Assembly (NCBI GenBank): GCA_029243935.1
Contig: JAQWRB010000112.1
Span: 1-33,233, forward strand
DNA from: Alphaproteobacteria bacterium
GTDB lineage: Bacteria; Pseudomonadota; Alphaproteobacteria; TMED109
Length of the DNA stretch: 33,233 nt
Direction of reading: 5' to 3'
Positions 8,694 to 17,767 of the stretch are shown here, piece after piece; position 1 is the stretch's first letter; every line of letters starts with the position of its first letter. The notes beneath the pieces are model-generated. The model saw nothing but the letters and a program-made list of their open reading frames with translations, searched no databases and had not been told where the DNA came from. A program made the position numbers and the translations under genes.

Positions 8694-9884
8694 CTAGTTT
8701 AAACATCGTTCTAAAGCTATAGCTGTAGCTTCTCCTCCACCTATACATAATGAAGCTACCCCTTTATCTACTTTATACTTATGCATTGCTGCAATTAAAG
8801 TGGCTATAATTCTAGCCCCTGATGTTCCAACAGGGTGCCCTAAAGCACATGCGCCTCCATGAACATTGACTATTTCAGGAGATATGCTTAAGTCTTTCAT
8901 TGCAGCCATAGGTACAACTGCAAAAGCTTCATTTATTTCAAATAATCCAACATCTATGATATTCCAGCCAGCCTTATCTAAAACTTTTTGAATAGCGCCT
9001 ATTGGAGCCGTTGTAAACCATGCAGGATCATGACTATTGGTTGCGTGTGCAACAATTTTAGCTAATGGAATAGAATTCTTATTCTTTGCTTCTTCTTTAG
9101 TCATCATTACTAAAGCCGCAGCACCATCGGAAATGGATGAAGAGTTCGCTGCCGTAACTGTTCCAGTTTTACTAAAAGCAGGTTTAAGGTTTGAAATTTT
9201 TGATATATCAGCAGAAAAAGGTTGTTCATCATTAGTAATTTCTTGTGACCCTTTACGAGTATTAATAATTACAGACACCATTTCTTCTTTAAAAGAACCG
9301 TCTTCATTTGCCTTTTTTGCTCTCTCTAAAGACCTAATAGCAAAATTATCTTGCTCTTCTCTAGTAAACTGATATGCCTCAGCTGTAGCTTCTGCATAAG
9401 CACCCATTAAACGACCTGGTTCATAGGCATCTTCTAACCCATCTATAAACATATGATCTTGAACCTGAGCATGCCCCATTCTTAAACCACTTCTTACTTT
9501 TGGAAGAATATATGGGGCATTAGACATGCTTTCAATACCTCCTGCTAAAGTAACAAAACTTGATCCTGCCAATAATTGATCATGCGCTATCATTGCAGCC
9601 TTCATACCTGATCCACACATTTTATTAATAGTTGTTGCGCCTGCAGTATTTGGAATACCAGCACCAATTGCAGCTTGCCTTGCTGGAGCTTGACCCATAC
9701 CAGCTGGCAAAACACAACCCATTACTACATCATCTATATCTGCTGCATTAATTCCAGCTTTTTTTATAGCTCCCTTTATAGCAATGCTTCCTAAATGAGG
9801 AGCATTTTCAGAAGACAAACTACCTTGAAAACTTCCCATAGGCGTTCTAGCCATACCTGTAATCACAATATCCTTTTTGTTCAT
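8694..9884 (-). CDS. Acetyl-CoA C-acetyltransferase (thiolase)
   Basis: A 396-residue biosynthetic-length thiolase that interconverts two acetyl-CoA and acetoacetyl-CoA. The nucleophile C90 sits in INKMCGSGMKA, NEAFA is present, H350 lies in ALGHPVGTSGAR, and the second catalytic C380 is in SLCIGGGEATA. The full catalytic set is therefore intact. AGGAG lies five bases before the ATG. In this operon it would split acetoacetyl-CoA made from the acetoacetate released by HMG-CoA lyase. The enzyme that activates acetoacetate (a CoA transferase or a synthetase) is not in the window. A role in polyhydroxybutyrate synthesis cannot be excluded, but no phaB or phaC is nearby. Confidence 0.93.
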   Translation of the reverse strand: MNKKDIVITGMARTPMGSFQGSLSSENAPHLGSIAIKGAIKKAGINAADIDDVVMGCVLPAGMGQAPARQAAIGAGIPNTAGATTINKMCGSGMKAAMIAHDQLLAGSSFVTLAGGIESMSNAPYILPKVRSGLRMGHAQVQDHMFIDGLEDAYEPGRLMGAYAEATAEAYQFTREEQDNFAIRSLERAKKANEDGSFKEEMVSVIINTRKGSQEITNDEQPFSADISKISNLKPAFSKTGTVTAANSSSISDGAAALVMMTKEEAKNKNSIPLAKIVAHATNSHDPAWFTTAPIGAIQKVLDKAGWNIIDVGLFEINEAFAVVPMAAMKDLSISPEIVNVHGGACALGHPVGTSGARIIATLIAAMHKYKVDKGVASLCIGGGEATAIALERCLN

Positions 9885-9897
9885 TTTTTTCTCCTAT

Positions 9898-10167
9898 TCA
9901 TCTACATTGATTTATACAAATAATCATTTGAGATTGACAAATTTGTTCAAATTCAGGGTTAGCACCCTCAATTTTAATGCATGCATCTCTTCTTTTGAGA
10001 CACACTTTTGCACAAATTTTAGTTTGTGTAGCCTTCTCCTCAGGATCATATGGGAATTCTGGTTTATTGTCCTGTGCCAAAACTATAGTATTATTGAATG
10101 TCAAAAATATAAAAGCTAATAAAATTAAAACAGACCTAATATTTAGATGTTTTATATTTAAAAACAT
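9898..10167 (-). CDS. Small exported six-cysteine protein, unknown function
   Basis: An 89-residue protein I do not recognise. Residues 1-32 form a signal peptide, with a basic start, the hydrophobic core VLILLAFIFLTF, and probable cleavage at VLAQ. The mature part is short and polar (DNKPEFPYDPEEKATQTK) and ends in six cysteines spaced CX3CX6CX13CX6CX3C, a mirror-symmetric pattern that would suit two antiparallel helices joined by three disulfides in the periplasm. An in-frame ATG at 10191 lies inside the dehydrogenase gene. TAGGAG overlapping the dehydrogenase stop, about seven bases before the ATG at 10167, favours the shorter form. It lies between isovaleryl-CoA dehydrogenase and thiolase with small gaps, so it should be co-transcribed with them. 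A lipoprotein is unlikely because no cysteine lies at the cleavage site. Confidence 0.8.
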   Translation of the reverse strand: MFLNIKHLNIRSVLILLAFIFLTFNNTIVLAQDNKPEFPYDPEEKATQTKICAKVCLKRRDACIKIEGANPEFEQICQSQMIICINQCR

Positions 10168-10177
10168 AACTTTACTC

Positions 10178-11350
10178 CTAAATTGATCCATTAAAAATTT
10201 CTCTACCTATTAGCATTCTTCTTATCTCACTAGTACCTGCACCAATTTCATATAACTTAGCATCTCTTAAAAGGCGTCCTACAGGATAATCATTAGTATA
10301 ACCATTGCCACCCAAGATTTGAATTGCCTGCAAAGCAATTTCTGTACATTTTTCAGCAGAATATAAAATAGCACCTGCTGAATCTTTTCTAGTAGTTTCT
10401 CTTCTATCACAAGCTTGAGCAACATTATAAACATAAGATTTAGATGCATTCATCGAAGTATATATATCTGCTAATTTACCTTGCATCAATTGAAAGCTAC
10501 CAATAGGTTTTTCAAATTGTTTTCTTTCATGAACATATGGAACTATTATGTCCCAACAGCTTTGCATAACACCAAGTGGACCCCCTGCTAAAACTACTCG
10601 CTCATAATCTAAGCCACTCATCAATATTTTTGCCCCTGAATTTAGTTCACCTAATACATTTTCTTCTGGCACTACACAATTATCAAATATAAGTTCGCAA
10701 GTATTAGAACCACGCATACCTAATTTGTCTAACTTTTCCCCCGTAGAAAAACCTTCAAAATGTTTTTCAATAATAAATGCTGTAATACCTTTAGAACCAG
10801 CACTCTTATCTGTTTTAGCATATACAACTAAATAATCTGCATCTGGCCCGTTAGTTATCCACATTTTTGACCCATTTAAAATATAATGGTCCGTTTTTTT
10901 TATGGCAACCGTCTTCATTCCTACGACATCTGAACCTGCTACAGATTCACTCATAGCTAGAGCTCCAACTTTTTTTCCAGAAATTAAACCTGGTAGATAT
11001 TTTTCACGTTGTTGATTATTTCCATTTAATCTTATCTGGTTTATACATAAATTCGAATGTGCTCCATAAGAAAGGCCTACTGAAGCCGAAGCTCTACTAA
11101 TCTCTTCCACACAAACTGTATGCTCCAAATATCCTAGACCACTTCCACCCCATTTTTCTTCAACAGTAACGCCAAGTATTCCTAAACTTCCCATTTTTTC
11201 CCATAAATCACTAGGAAAGTCATTATTCTTATCTATTTCAGCTGCTCTTGGCGCAATTTCATTCTGTGCAAAACTAGATACAGTTTCTCTAATCATATCC
11301 GCTGTTTCACCCAAATAAAAATTGAAATCTTCTGGTCTATTAATAATCAT
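10178..11350 (-). CDS. ivd: Isovaleryl-CoA dehydrogenase
   Basis: A 390-residue FAD-dependent acyl-CoA dehydrogenase that oxidises isovaleryl-CoA to 3-methylcrotonyl-CoA and passes electrons to ETF. The catalytic glutamate is at the isovaleryl-CoA dehydrogenase position, E250 in [17 protein letters not shown]. The usual medium-chain position carries [10 protein letters not shown] with no glutamate before GTSE. FAD-binding stretches [12 protein letters not shown] and [17 protein letters not shown] are present, and the C-terminal [15 protein letters not shown] motif is intact. GGAG five bases upstream supports the ATG. It is followed directly by the small six-cysteine gene and the remaining leucine pathway genes, which supports the substrate assignment. 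Confidence 0.95.
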   Translation of the reverse strand: MIINRPEDFNFYLGETADMIRETVSSFAQNEIAPRAAEIDKNNDFPSDLWEKMGSLGILGVTVEEKWGGSGLGYLEHTVCVEEISRASASVGLSYGAHSNLCINQIRLNGNNQQREKYLPGLISGKKVGALAMSESVAGSDVVGMKTVAIKKTDHYILNGSKMWITNGPDADYLVVYAKTDKSAGSKGITAFIIEKHFEGFSTGEKLDKLGMRGSNTCELIFDNCVVPEENVLGELNSGAKILMSGLDYERVVLAGGPLGVMQSCWDIIVPYVHERKQFEKPIGSFQLMQGKLADIYTSMNASKSYVYNVAQACDRRETTRKDSAGAILYSAEKCTEIALQAIQILGGNGYTNDYPVGRLLRDAKLYEIGAGTSEIRRMLIGREIFNGSI

Positions 11351-11366
11351 TATATCTCCATATAAC

Positions 11367-12773
11367 TTAGGTTAATAAAATTTTTGCTAAACCTAAAAAC
11401 ACAAAGAAACCTACTACATCTGTAACCGTAGTCAACAAAATAGAAGCTCCTAATGCAGGATCAATTTTCCAACGTTGTAAGAGCAAAGGAATTGAGGCAC
11501 CAAAAAAACCTGCTACAAACAAATTAAATAACATAGCTAATGCTATAACTATTCCTAGTCCCTTCTCACCAAACCATAAAGTAGCAACTAAACCAACTAT
11601 AATGGCAAAAATAATACCATTAATAATACCCACTAATATTTCTTTACCAAATACTCTTAATGCATTTGACTGATTTAATTCCCTTGTTGCAAGAGCTCTA
11701 ACTGCAACTGTTAAAGTCTGAGTACCAGCATTACCTCCCATTGAAGCAACGATTGGCATTAAAACTGCTAAGGCAACAATTTGTTTTATTGTACCCTCAA
11801 ATATACCTATCGCAATTGACGCCAATATAGCTGTAAGTAAATTAACAAATAACCAAGTAAATCTACTTCTTGCTGTTTGCCAAGCAGCCATATATATATC
11901 TGTATCTCCCGATATACCAGCCAGCTTCAACATATCTTCTTCTGCCTCTTCCTGTATAACTTCTACAACGTCATCGACTGTTACCATGCCTATTAATCTG
12001 TTTTGAGGATTTACTACAGGTGCAGATGTCAAATCATATTGTTCAAATAAAAAAGCCATATCTTCTTGGTCCATTGCTACAGGAACAACGACAGGTTCAG
12101 TAGTCATAATATCAGATAAAACTACTTTTCTTTCACTTCGCATTAATTTATGAAGCGGTATTGTTCCTACTGGAATATGTCTAGGGTCTACAATAAATAT
12201 TGCATAAAATTGATCTGGCACTTTTATTGAACCTCTCAAATAATCAATTACCTGTCCTACATTCCAATAACGCGGAACAGCAACATAATCTCTCTGCATT
12301 AATCGACCTGCAGACATTTCTGGAAACTCTAAAGCTTGAATAATTAAGTTTCTAGCATCACTAGAAATTTGATTTAAAAGATCAGTTCTTTTTTTTGTAT
12401 CTAAGGTTTCTAAAATATAAGCCGCATCATCTGTATCTAACTGACCAATTAAATCTGCTAATATAGTGGGTTTATAATTTTCTATTACATCCTTTAATAC
12501 TTGTTCATCTAAAGATGCTAAAGTATCTGGAGGTAGTCTATTTTGCAAAATTGAAAATAATATTTTTCTATCTTCTTGAGATAAAATTTCAAAAATATCT
12601 GCAATATCTGCAGGATGCAAAGATAGAATATCTGCTTCTAAGCCTTGCTGGTTTTTAACTTTAATATTATCTTTAGTCTTATCAATAAACTTAGCAGAAA
12701 TACCAAAACCAAAAGAAGTTTCATTATTATATATATTAATATTTTCTGCTATAGTTTTAGAATTATTTTGCAT
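11367..12773 (-). CDS. mgtE: MgtE family magnesium transporter
   Basis: A 468-residue inner-membrane Mg2+ channel/transporter. The order is the MgtE N-domain (about 45-155, with [13 protein letters not shown]), two CBS domains (about 158-275, including [12 protein letters not shown] and [14 protein letters not shown]), the plug-linking helix, and five membrane helices (about 302-468). The pore signature [15 protein letters not shown] lies near 340-354. An upstream in-frame ATG at 12794 lacks a ribosome site and would fall within about seven bases of the predicted transcription start. The ATG at 12773 follows AGGAG at ten-base spacing and is preferred. It is the first minus-strand gene before isovaleryl-CoA dehydrogenase, 16 bases away, so the two may share a transcript. 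The leader is far too short for an M-box riboswitch. Confidence 0.95.
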   Translation of the reverse strand: MQNNSKTIAENINIYNNETSFGFGISAKFIDKTKDNIKVKNQQGLEADILSLHPADIADIFEILSQEDRKILFSILQNRLPPDTLASLDEQVLKDVIENYKPTILADLIGQLDTDDAAYILETLDTKKRTDLLNQISSDARNLIIQALEFPEMSAGRLMQRDYVAVPRYWNVGQVIDYLRGSIKVPDQFYAIFIVDPRHIPVGTIPLHKLMRSERKVVLSDIMTTEPVVVPVAMDQEDMAFLFEQYDLTSAPVVNPQNRLIGMVTVDDVVEVIQEEAEEDMLKLAGISGDTDIYMAAWQTARSRFTWLFVNLLTAILASIAIGIFEGTIKQIVALAVLMPIVASMGGNAGTQTLTVAVRALATRELNQSNALRVFGKEILVGIINGIIFAIIVGLVATLWFGEKGLGIVIALAMLFNLFVAGFFGASIPLLLQRWKIDPALGASILLTTVTDVVGFFVFLGLAKILLT

Positions 12774-12807
12774 TTTCCTAAAACTCCTATGCATTTAAAT
12801 TATTAAT

Positions 12808-12837
12808 ATTATAATTTATTCTAACTCTATAAGACAA
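12808..12837 (-). promoter_or_regulatory. Candidate sigma-70 promoter for mgtE and possibly the leucine operon
   Basis: On the minus strand TTGTCT (12837-12832) and a perfect TATAAT (12813-12808) are separated by 18 bases. The predicted start of transcription, near 12801, leaves a leader of under 30 bases before the mgtE ATG at 12773. The -10 is part of the palindrome ATTATAAT (12808-12815), so a TATAAT also reads toward lipB at 12810-12815. I see no matching -35 for that direction. Confidence 0.55.
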
Positions 12838-12856
12838 ATAATGCTAGGTTATAAAA

Positions 12857-13510
12857 ATGATTTCCTTAAATTTAAAATCTACTAATTCGAAGCCTATTAA
12901 ATGGAAATATGATAAAGATTTAGTTCCCTACAATACTGCTATTATAAAAATGGAAGACCGTATTCAAAAAATTTATGAGCATAAATCATCCGAACTAATA
13001 TGGCTATTAGAACACCCTTCGATTTATACATGTGGAACTAGTGCTAGAAAAGAACAGATTCTAAACCATACAGAAATTCCAATTGTTAACTCAGCAAGAG
13101 GAGGACAAGTTACTTATCATGGTCCTGGACAAAGAATAATCTATGTAATGCTGAATCTGAATTATAGAAAAAAAGATATTAGAGGGTATGTTAAAACACT
13201 AGAAAACTGGATGATAAAATCCCTCAAACATTTTGGTATAAAAGCATATACATGTAGTAATAGAATAGGAATATGGGCAGATGGACCTAATGGGGAATCA
13301 AAGATAGGTGCTATTGGAATTAGAATAAGTCGTTGGATTACATATCATGGCATATCAATAAATATTGACCCAGACCTTAGCTATTATAAAAATATAATTC
13401 CATGTGGATTAAAAGATTACCCGGTCACTTCTTTTAAAGAACTTGGTTATAATTATAGCATGAAAGAATTTGATATAATTATAAAAAAATCATCCAAAGA
13501 AATATTTTAA
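12857..13510 (+). CDS. lipB: Lipoyl(octanoyl) transferase
   Basis: A 217-residue cytoplasmic enzyme that moves octanoate from acyl carrier protein to lipoyl domains of 2-oxoacid dehydrogenases and the glycine cleavage H protein. The family motif RGGQVTYHGPGQ is at 81-92. The catalytic lysine K149 is in SKIGAIGIR and the catalytic cysteine C183 is in IIPCGL. Length is usual. It is the only plus-strand gene between mgtE and pccA. Only a weak TAGG precedes the ATG. Its stop lies two bases from the pccA stop on the other strand, so the transcripts must converge. Branched-chain 2-oxoacid dehydrogenase, which supplies isovaleryl-CoA, is one of its likely beneficiaries (inference). Confidence 0.95.
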   Translation: MISLNLKSTNSKPIKWKYDKDLVPYNTAIIKMEDRIQKIYEHKSSELIWLLEHPSIYTCGTSARKEQILNHTEIPIVNSARGGQVTYHGPGQRIIYVMLNLNYRKKDIRGYVKTLENWMIKSLKHFGIKAYTCSNRIGIWADGPNGESKIGAIGIRISRWITYHGISINIDPDLSYYKNIIPCGLKDYPVTSFKELGYNYSMKEFDIIIKKSSKEIF

Positions 13511-13512
13511 TA

Positions 13513-15489
13513 TCAGAAAAAAGTAATTAATTCCTGGTCTACAGAAACAATATCACCTTCTTTAACATTTATTTTTTTTATTTTAATATCTTTATCAGCT
13601 TTAAGAATATTTTCCATTTTCATAGCATCTAAAATAATTAGGTCTTCTCCTATATTAACCTTTTGATTCTCAGAGACGCATATTTTAACAACTTGCCCAG
13701 GCATGGGAGATATTAGCATTTTAGATGATATGTTTTTAGATTTTTTTGGAATCATTTTAGATAAATTAAAAATTTCTAATTCTATCACTTTGGAGTGAAT
13801 ATCAAATCCTGCATGACAGATATTATAACTAGATAAAGCTTTTGAAACTTGCATTATAGATTCTGTATTATCTAAAGATATTTGTAAAATTGATTCGCCA
13901 ATATTCCATGAAACAACAATTTCATATAATTTTGAATTATACTCTACTTTAATTTTATAAATATTATTAAAGTCATTAGATATTATTTCATATTTTAGTT
14001 CAAAATGATGCTTAGAGATAATAACTACATAATTACCTTTATTTAATTTGCTTTCACGATTTATTTCTATAGCTTTCATAGCAAGAGATGCCAGAGAAAT
14101 TAATAATACCTTCTCTTTTGATTTTAATAAACCTGAATATCCTTTAGGATACTCTTCCTCTAAAAAAGCAGTTGTAATATTTCCAGATAAAAACTTTTTA
14201 TTAGTTAACACACTATTTACAAATGGGATATTTGTGGAGACACCTTTTATTACAAATGCGTCTAATGCTGAAGAGAGTTTACTACATGCCTCCTTTCTAT
14301 CTTTGCCATAAGTAATTAATTTTGCAATCATAGGGTCATAATACATAGATATTTCACCGCCTTCTTGCACTCCAGAATCAAGACGTGTTGACATCTCTTT
14401 TAGTTTCGGAGGAATAAACTTTCTCAGCCTACCAATAGACGGTGCAAAATGCCTAATAGGATTCTCTGCGTATATTCTAGCCTCAACAGACCAACCGGTT
14501 AATTTTATGTCAGACTGAACTAAACCTAATGGTTTCTTAGCACTTATATTTATCATTTTTTCTACAAGGTCTATTCCTGTTACCAACTCTGTAACTGGAT
14601 GTTCCACTTGCAACCTTGTATTCATTTCTAGAAAATAAAAGGACTTATCATTAGATGCTACAAATTCTACGGTGCCTGCACTCGAATAGTTGACTGCTTT
14701 AGCTAATAAAAGAGCTTGTTCACCCATTTCTTGTCTCATATCTTCATCTACCAAGGAACTAGGAGATTCTTCTATTACTTTCTGATGTCTTCTCTGAACT
14801 GAACATTCTCTTTCCCCTAAATAAACCATATTTCCAAATTCATCTGCAAGTATTTGAATCTCAATATGTCTAGGCCCAACAATAAATTTTTCTATAAAAA
14901 CTCTATCATCTCCAAAGGATTTTTTAGCTTCATTTTTTGCACTTTGAAAACCAGATATTAATTCTTTTTTATCTTTAGCAACCCTCATACCTTTTCCACC
15001 GCCGCCAGCTGAAGCTTTAACCATTACTGGATAACCAATTTCCTTAGCTGCTTTAATGGCATATTCTATATTTTTAATAACACCATCTACACCTGGAATA
15101 ACATTCACTCCAGCTTTTTTAGCAATGCGTTTAGATATTATTTTATCACCCATAGATTGTATTGCTTCCACAGAAGGTCCTATAAAAATAATTTTTTCTT
15201 TTTTTAAAGCCTCAGAAAATTCAGCATTTTCTGATAAAAAACCATATCCCGGATGTATGGCATCAACTTTCTTTTCTTTTGCAGCTTTAATAATGTTATC
15301 AATATTTAGGTAACTTTTTGATGACTCTGCAGGTCCTATATTAACTACTTCATCCATATGCTGTAAATGCATAGAATTTTTATCTGCATCTGAATATATC
15401 CCAACCGTAAAAATTCCCATTTTTTTACATGTTTTAGCGATTCTACAGGCTATTTCACCTCTATTGGCAATAAGTATTTTTTTAAACAT
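13513..15489 (-). CDS. pccA: Propionyl-CoA carboxylase, biotin-carboxylase/biotin-carrier (alpha) subunit
   Basis: A 658-residue subunit that charges biotin with CO2 for conversion of propionyl-CoA to methylmalonyl-CoA. The biotin carboxylase region opens with FKKILIANRGEIACRIAKT, has the ATP-grasp KASAGGGGKGMRVA loop and the MEMNTRLQVEHPVTELV active-site segment. PCC-type motifs follow: WSVEARIYAENP, PSIGRL, GGEISMYYDPMIAKLITYG, and GVSTNIPFVNSVL ahead of a TAFLEEEYPKGYSG segment. A BT-like linker and the biotinyl domain end the protein, with the biotin lysine K624 in DAMKMEN. It lies 15 bases after pccB, its carboxyltransferase partner. Convergent lipB ends two bases from this stop. Confidence 0.95.
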   Translation of the reverse strand: MFKKILIANRGEIACRIAKTCKKMGIFTVGIYSDADKNSMHLQHMDEVVNIGPAESSKSYLNIDNIIKAAKEKKVDAIHPGYGFLSENAEFSEALKKEKIIFIGPSVEAIQSMGDKIISKRIAKKAGVNVIPGVDGVIKNIEYAIKAAKEIGYPVMVKASAGGGGKGMRVAKDKKELISGFQSAKNEAKKSFGDDRVFIEKFIVGPRHIEIQILADEFGNMVYLGERECSVQRRHQKVIEESPSSLVDEDMRQEMGEQALLLAKAVNYSSAGTVEFVASNDKSFYFLEMNTRLQVEHPVTELVTGIDLVEKMINISAKKPLGLVQSDIKLTGWSVEARIYAENPIRHFAPSIGRLRKFIPPKLKEMSTRLDSGVQEGGEISMYYDPMIAKLITYGKDRKEACSKLSSALDAFVIKGVSTNIPFVNSVLTNKKFLSGNITTAFLEEEYPKGYSGLLKSKEKVLLISLASLAMKAIEINRESKLNKGNYVVIISKHHFELKYEIISNDFNNIYKIKVEYNSKLYEIVVSWNIGESILQISLDNTESIMQVSKALSSYNICHAGFDIHSKVIELEIFNLSKMIPKKSKNISSKMLISPMPGQVVKICVSENQKVNIGEDLIILDAMKMENILKADKDIKIKKINVKEGDIVSVDQELITFF

Positions 15490-15504
15490 ATTTATTCTCT
15501 TTAT

Positions 15505-17031
15505 TTATAATGGAATATTTCCATGTTTCTTTTTGGGGTTTGATAGTTCTTTTGTTTTTAGAAGCTCTAATGCAGATGATAATCTATATCGAGTATTATG
15601 AGGAGTAATAATGTCATCTAAATACCCTCTCGAGGCCGCAATAAATGGATTTGCAAATTTATCTTGATATTCTCCAGTTTGTTTCTCTATTTCTTTTGTA
15701 TCAGAACCTCTAAAAATAATTTCTACAGCACCTTTAGCGCCCATAACTGCAATTTCAGCTGTTGGCCAAGCATAATTTATGTCTCCTCTTAAATGTTTTG
15801 AAGCCATAACATCATAGGCACCTCCATAAGCTTTTCTAGTAATCAAAGTAATTTTTGGAACCGTAGCCTCCGCATATGCATAAAGAAGTTTAGCCCCATG
15901 CTTAATAATTCCATTAAATTCTTGTGAGGTTCCGGGCAAAAAACCAGGAACATCCACTAAAGTAACTATTGGAATATTAAAACAATCACAAAAACGTACA
16001 AACCTTGCTGCTTTACGCGAGGAATCAATATCTAAACAACCTGCAAGCACCATAGGTTGATTAGCAACTATTCCTATAGTTTGTCCTGATATTCTAGCAA
16101 AACCAATTATAATATTTCGTGCGTAATCAGGCTGTATTTCAAAAAAGTCTTCTTCATCAATTATAGTTACTATCAATTCTTTCATATCATAAGGACTATT
16201 AGAATTATCCGGAATAAGTGTGTCTAGATTAAATGATTCTCTATCACTTGGGTCCTGAGTTGATCTGTACGGAGCTTTTTCCTTATTTGAAAGAGGCAAA
16301 AAATCTAAAAGTCTTCTAGTTTGTTGTAATACAGTTATATCGTCTTCAAATGATAAATCAGCTACACCAGATTTTTTTGTATGACTTGATGCTCCTCCTA
16401 GCTCTTCAGCACTTACAGTTTCATGGGTAACAGTTTTAACAACATCTGGACCTGTAACAAACATATATGATGAATCTTGGACCATAAATATGAAGTCTGT
16501 TATAGCCGGGGAATAAACCGCACCACCTGCGCATGGACCCATAATTACTGAAATTTGAGGGATAAAACCAGATGCTAATACATTTCTTTGAAAAACTTCT
16601 GCATAACCTCCTAGTGATGCTACTCCTTCCTGGATACGAGCACCACCTGAATCATTTAAGCCTATTACAGGTACACCTATTTTCATAGCTTGGTCCAAAA
16701 CCTTGCAAATTTTTTCTGCATGAGCCTCACTTAAAGAACCTCCATAAGCAGTAAAATCTTGGCTATATATTAATACTGGCCGTCCATTAATTTTACAATT
16801 ACCAGTCACTACTCCATCACCAGGTATTTTATTTTTTTCCATTCCAAAATCCGTAGAGCGATGCTCTACAAACATATCGTATTCAATAAATGAGTCTTTA
16901 TCAGCTAGAACCTTAATCCTTTCGCGAGCAGATAATTTTCCTTTTGCATGTTGCGCTTCTAAACGTTTTAAGCCTCCGGAAAGCCTTGCCATTTCTTTCT
17001 TCTTTTGGAGTTCTTTTAATACATCTTTCAA
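15505..17031 (-). CDS. pccB: Propionyl-CoA carboxylase, carboxyltransferase (beta) subunit
   Basis: A 508-residue carboxyltransferase acting on propionyl-CoA with the adjacent PccA. PccB traits include the N-terminal [25 protein letters not shown] region, [11 protein letters not shown], the oxyanion segment [12 protein letters not shown] (with [12 protein letters not shown] later), and in the second half [13 protein letters not shown] and [15 protein letters not shown]. The start is TTG at 17031, with AAGGA seven bases upstream. An internal ATG at 16992 would remove conserved N-terminal residues and lacks a ribosome site. It follows the ATP12 gene by 24 bases. Paralogous to the MCC beta gene in this window but clearly distinct in motif. 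Confidence 0.95.
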   Translation of the reverse strand: MKDVLKELQKKKEMARLSGGLKRLEAQHAKGKLSARERIKVLADKDSFIEYDMFVEHRSTDFGMEKNKIPGDGVVTGNCKINGRPVLIYSQDFTAYGGSLSEAHAEKICKVLDQAMKIGVPVIGLNDSGGARIQEGVASLGGYAEVFQRNVLASGFIPQISVIMGPCAGGAVYSPAITDFIFMVQDSSYMFVTGPDVVKTVTHETVSAEELGGASSHTKKSGVADLSFEDDITVLQQTRRLLDFLPLSNKEKAPYRSTQDPSDRESFNLDTLIPDNSNSPYDMKELIVTIIDEEDFFEIQPDYARNIIIGFARISGQTIGIVANQPMVLAGCLDIDSSRKAARFVRFCDCFNIPIVTLVDVPGFLPGTSQEFNGIIKHGAKLLYAYAEATVPKITLITRKAYGGAYDVMASKHLRGDINYAWPTAEIAVMGAKGAVEIIFRGSDTKEIEKQTGEYQDKFANPFIAASRGYLDDIITPHNTRYRLSSALELLKTKELSNPKKKHGNIPL

Positions 17032-17055
17032 AATTAAATCCTTATAATATAATTA

Positions 17056-17757
17056 TTAATCGTTTAAAGTATCATAGTATTTTTTTACATTTTTTATATC
17101 AATACTTATAGCCTTTAGTCTAGTAAAAGCTTCTTCATCCTTGCCCCAAAAAGTGGACTGATAAATTTCTTCTAAATTACTTAATTCGAAGGCATTTTTA
17201 ACATTAATTTTGTCATTTACAAGAGCTAATGAAATTATTATTGAGCTTGTTAGTTGAGAAAGTACAGATATTGCAGATAATTCAAAATTATTTTTCTTAC
17301 TTAATATAGCTTTTAGTTTAGATAAACTTTCTTTATTCTGGTTAATAGAAAAAATTTCAGTAGTATACAATATTTTAATATTATAAAAATCTTGCATAAA
17401 AGTAATGAGTGGAAGCCAAGACTTATTTTGTTTTTTTACTAAGTCTTCAGGAGAACTAGCAAAGTAACAAACGAGATCACTATTTGCATAGGAACATAAT
17501 TGTTTTATATAATTATTTTTATCTTCTGCAACCTTATCTATAGCTGTATTAGTTAACTTTATAGGAGAAACTATACTGGTATTTCTTTTAGTTTTATAAG
17601 ACTGATAATCCTTTAGAATGATTTTTGCGAGCTTTAACGTCGGTAACTCCATTAAATTACCTTCTGGAGTCTTTGCTATTTTATCATTTATTTGGATATA
17701 ATATTTATTATTATACGACCTAATAATTTTCAATGAAATTTTAGGAGTTTTATTCAT
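17056..17757 (-). CDS. ATP12 family F1-ATPase assembly chaperone
   Basis: A 233-residue protein of the ATP12 family. In mitochondria Atp12 binds the F1 alpha subunit during assembly, and bacterial homologues are mainly alphaproteobacterial. The sequence is diverged and lysine/asparagine-rich but keeps the family landmarks: an N-terminal YYIQINDKIAKTPEGN-type beta domain, SDLVCYFASSPEDLVKKQNKSW near the middle, and the C-terminal LEEIYQSTFWGKDEEA segment with its conserved acidic residues. No signal peptide is present. It sits between the pseudouridine synthase and pccB genes. The role is inferred from family membership; no F1 genes are in the window. Confidence 0.88.
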   Translation of the reverse strand: MNKTPKISLKIIRSYNNKYYIQINDKIAKTPEGNLMELPTLKLAKIILKDYQSYKTKRNTSIVSPIKLTNTAIDKVAEDKNNYIKQLCSYANSDLVCYFASSPEDLVKKQNKSWLPLITFMQDFYNIKILYTTEIFSINQNKESLSKLKAILSKKNNFELSAISVLSQLTSSIIISLALVNDKINVKNAFELSNLEEIYQSTFWGKDEEAFTRLKAISIDIKNVKKYYDTLND

Positions 17758-17767
17758 AATATCTTTA

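Noticed and set aside
9877-10119. Plus-strand open frames opposite the six-cysteine gene
   Set aside because: The minus-strand frame has a signal peptide, regular cysteine spacing and a ribosome site. The plus-strand frames have none of these.
10168-10191. Longer start of the six-cysteine protein
   Set aside because: It lies in the end of the dehydrogenase gene without a ribosome site and would place polar residues ahead of the signal peptide.
12810-12815. TATAAT reading toward lipB as a divergent promoter
   Set aside because: No -35 hexamer at suitable spacing; the match comes from the ATTATAAT palindrome shared with the mgtE -10.
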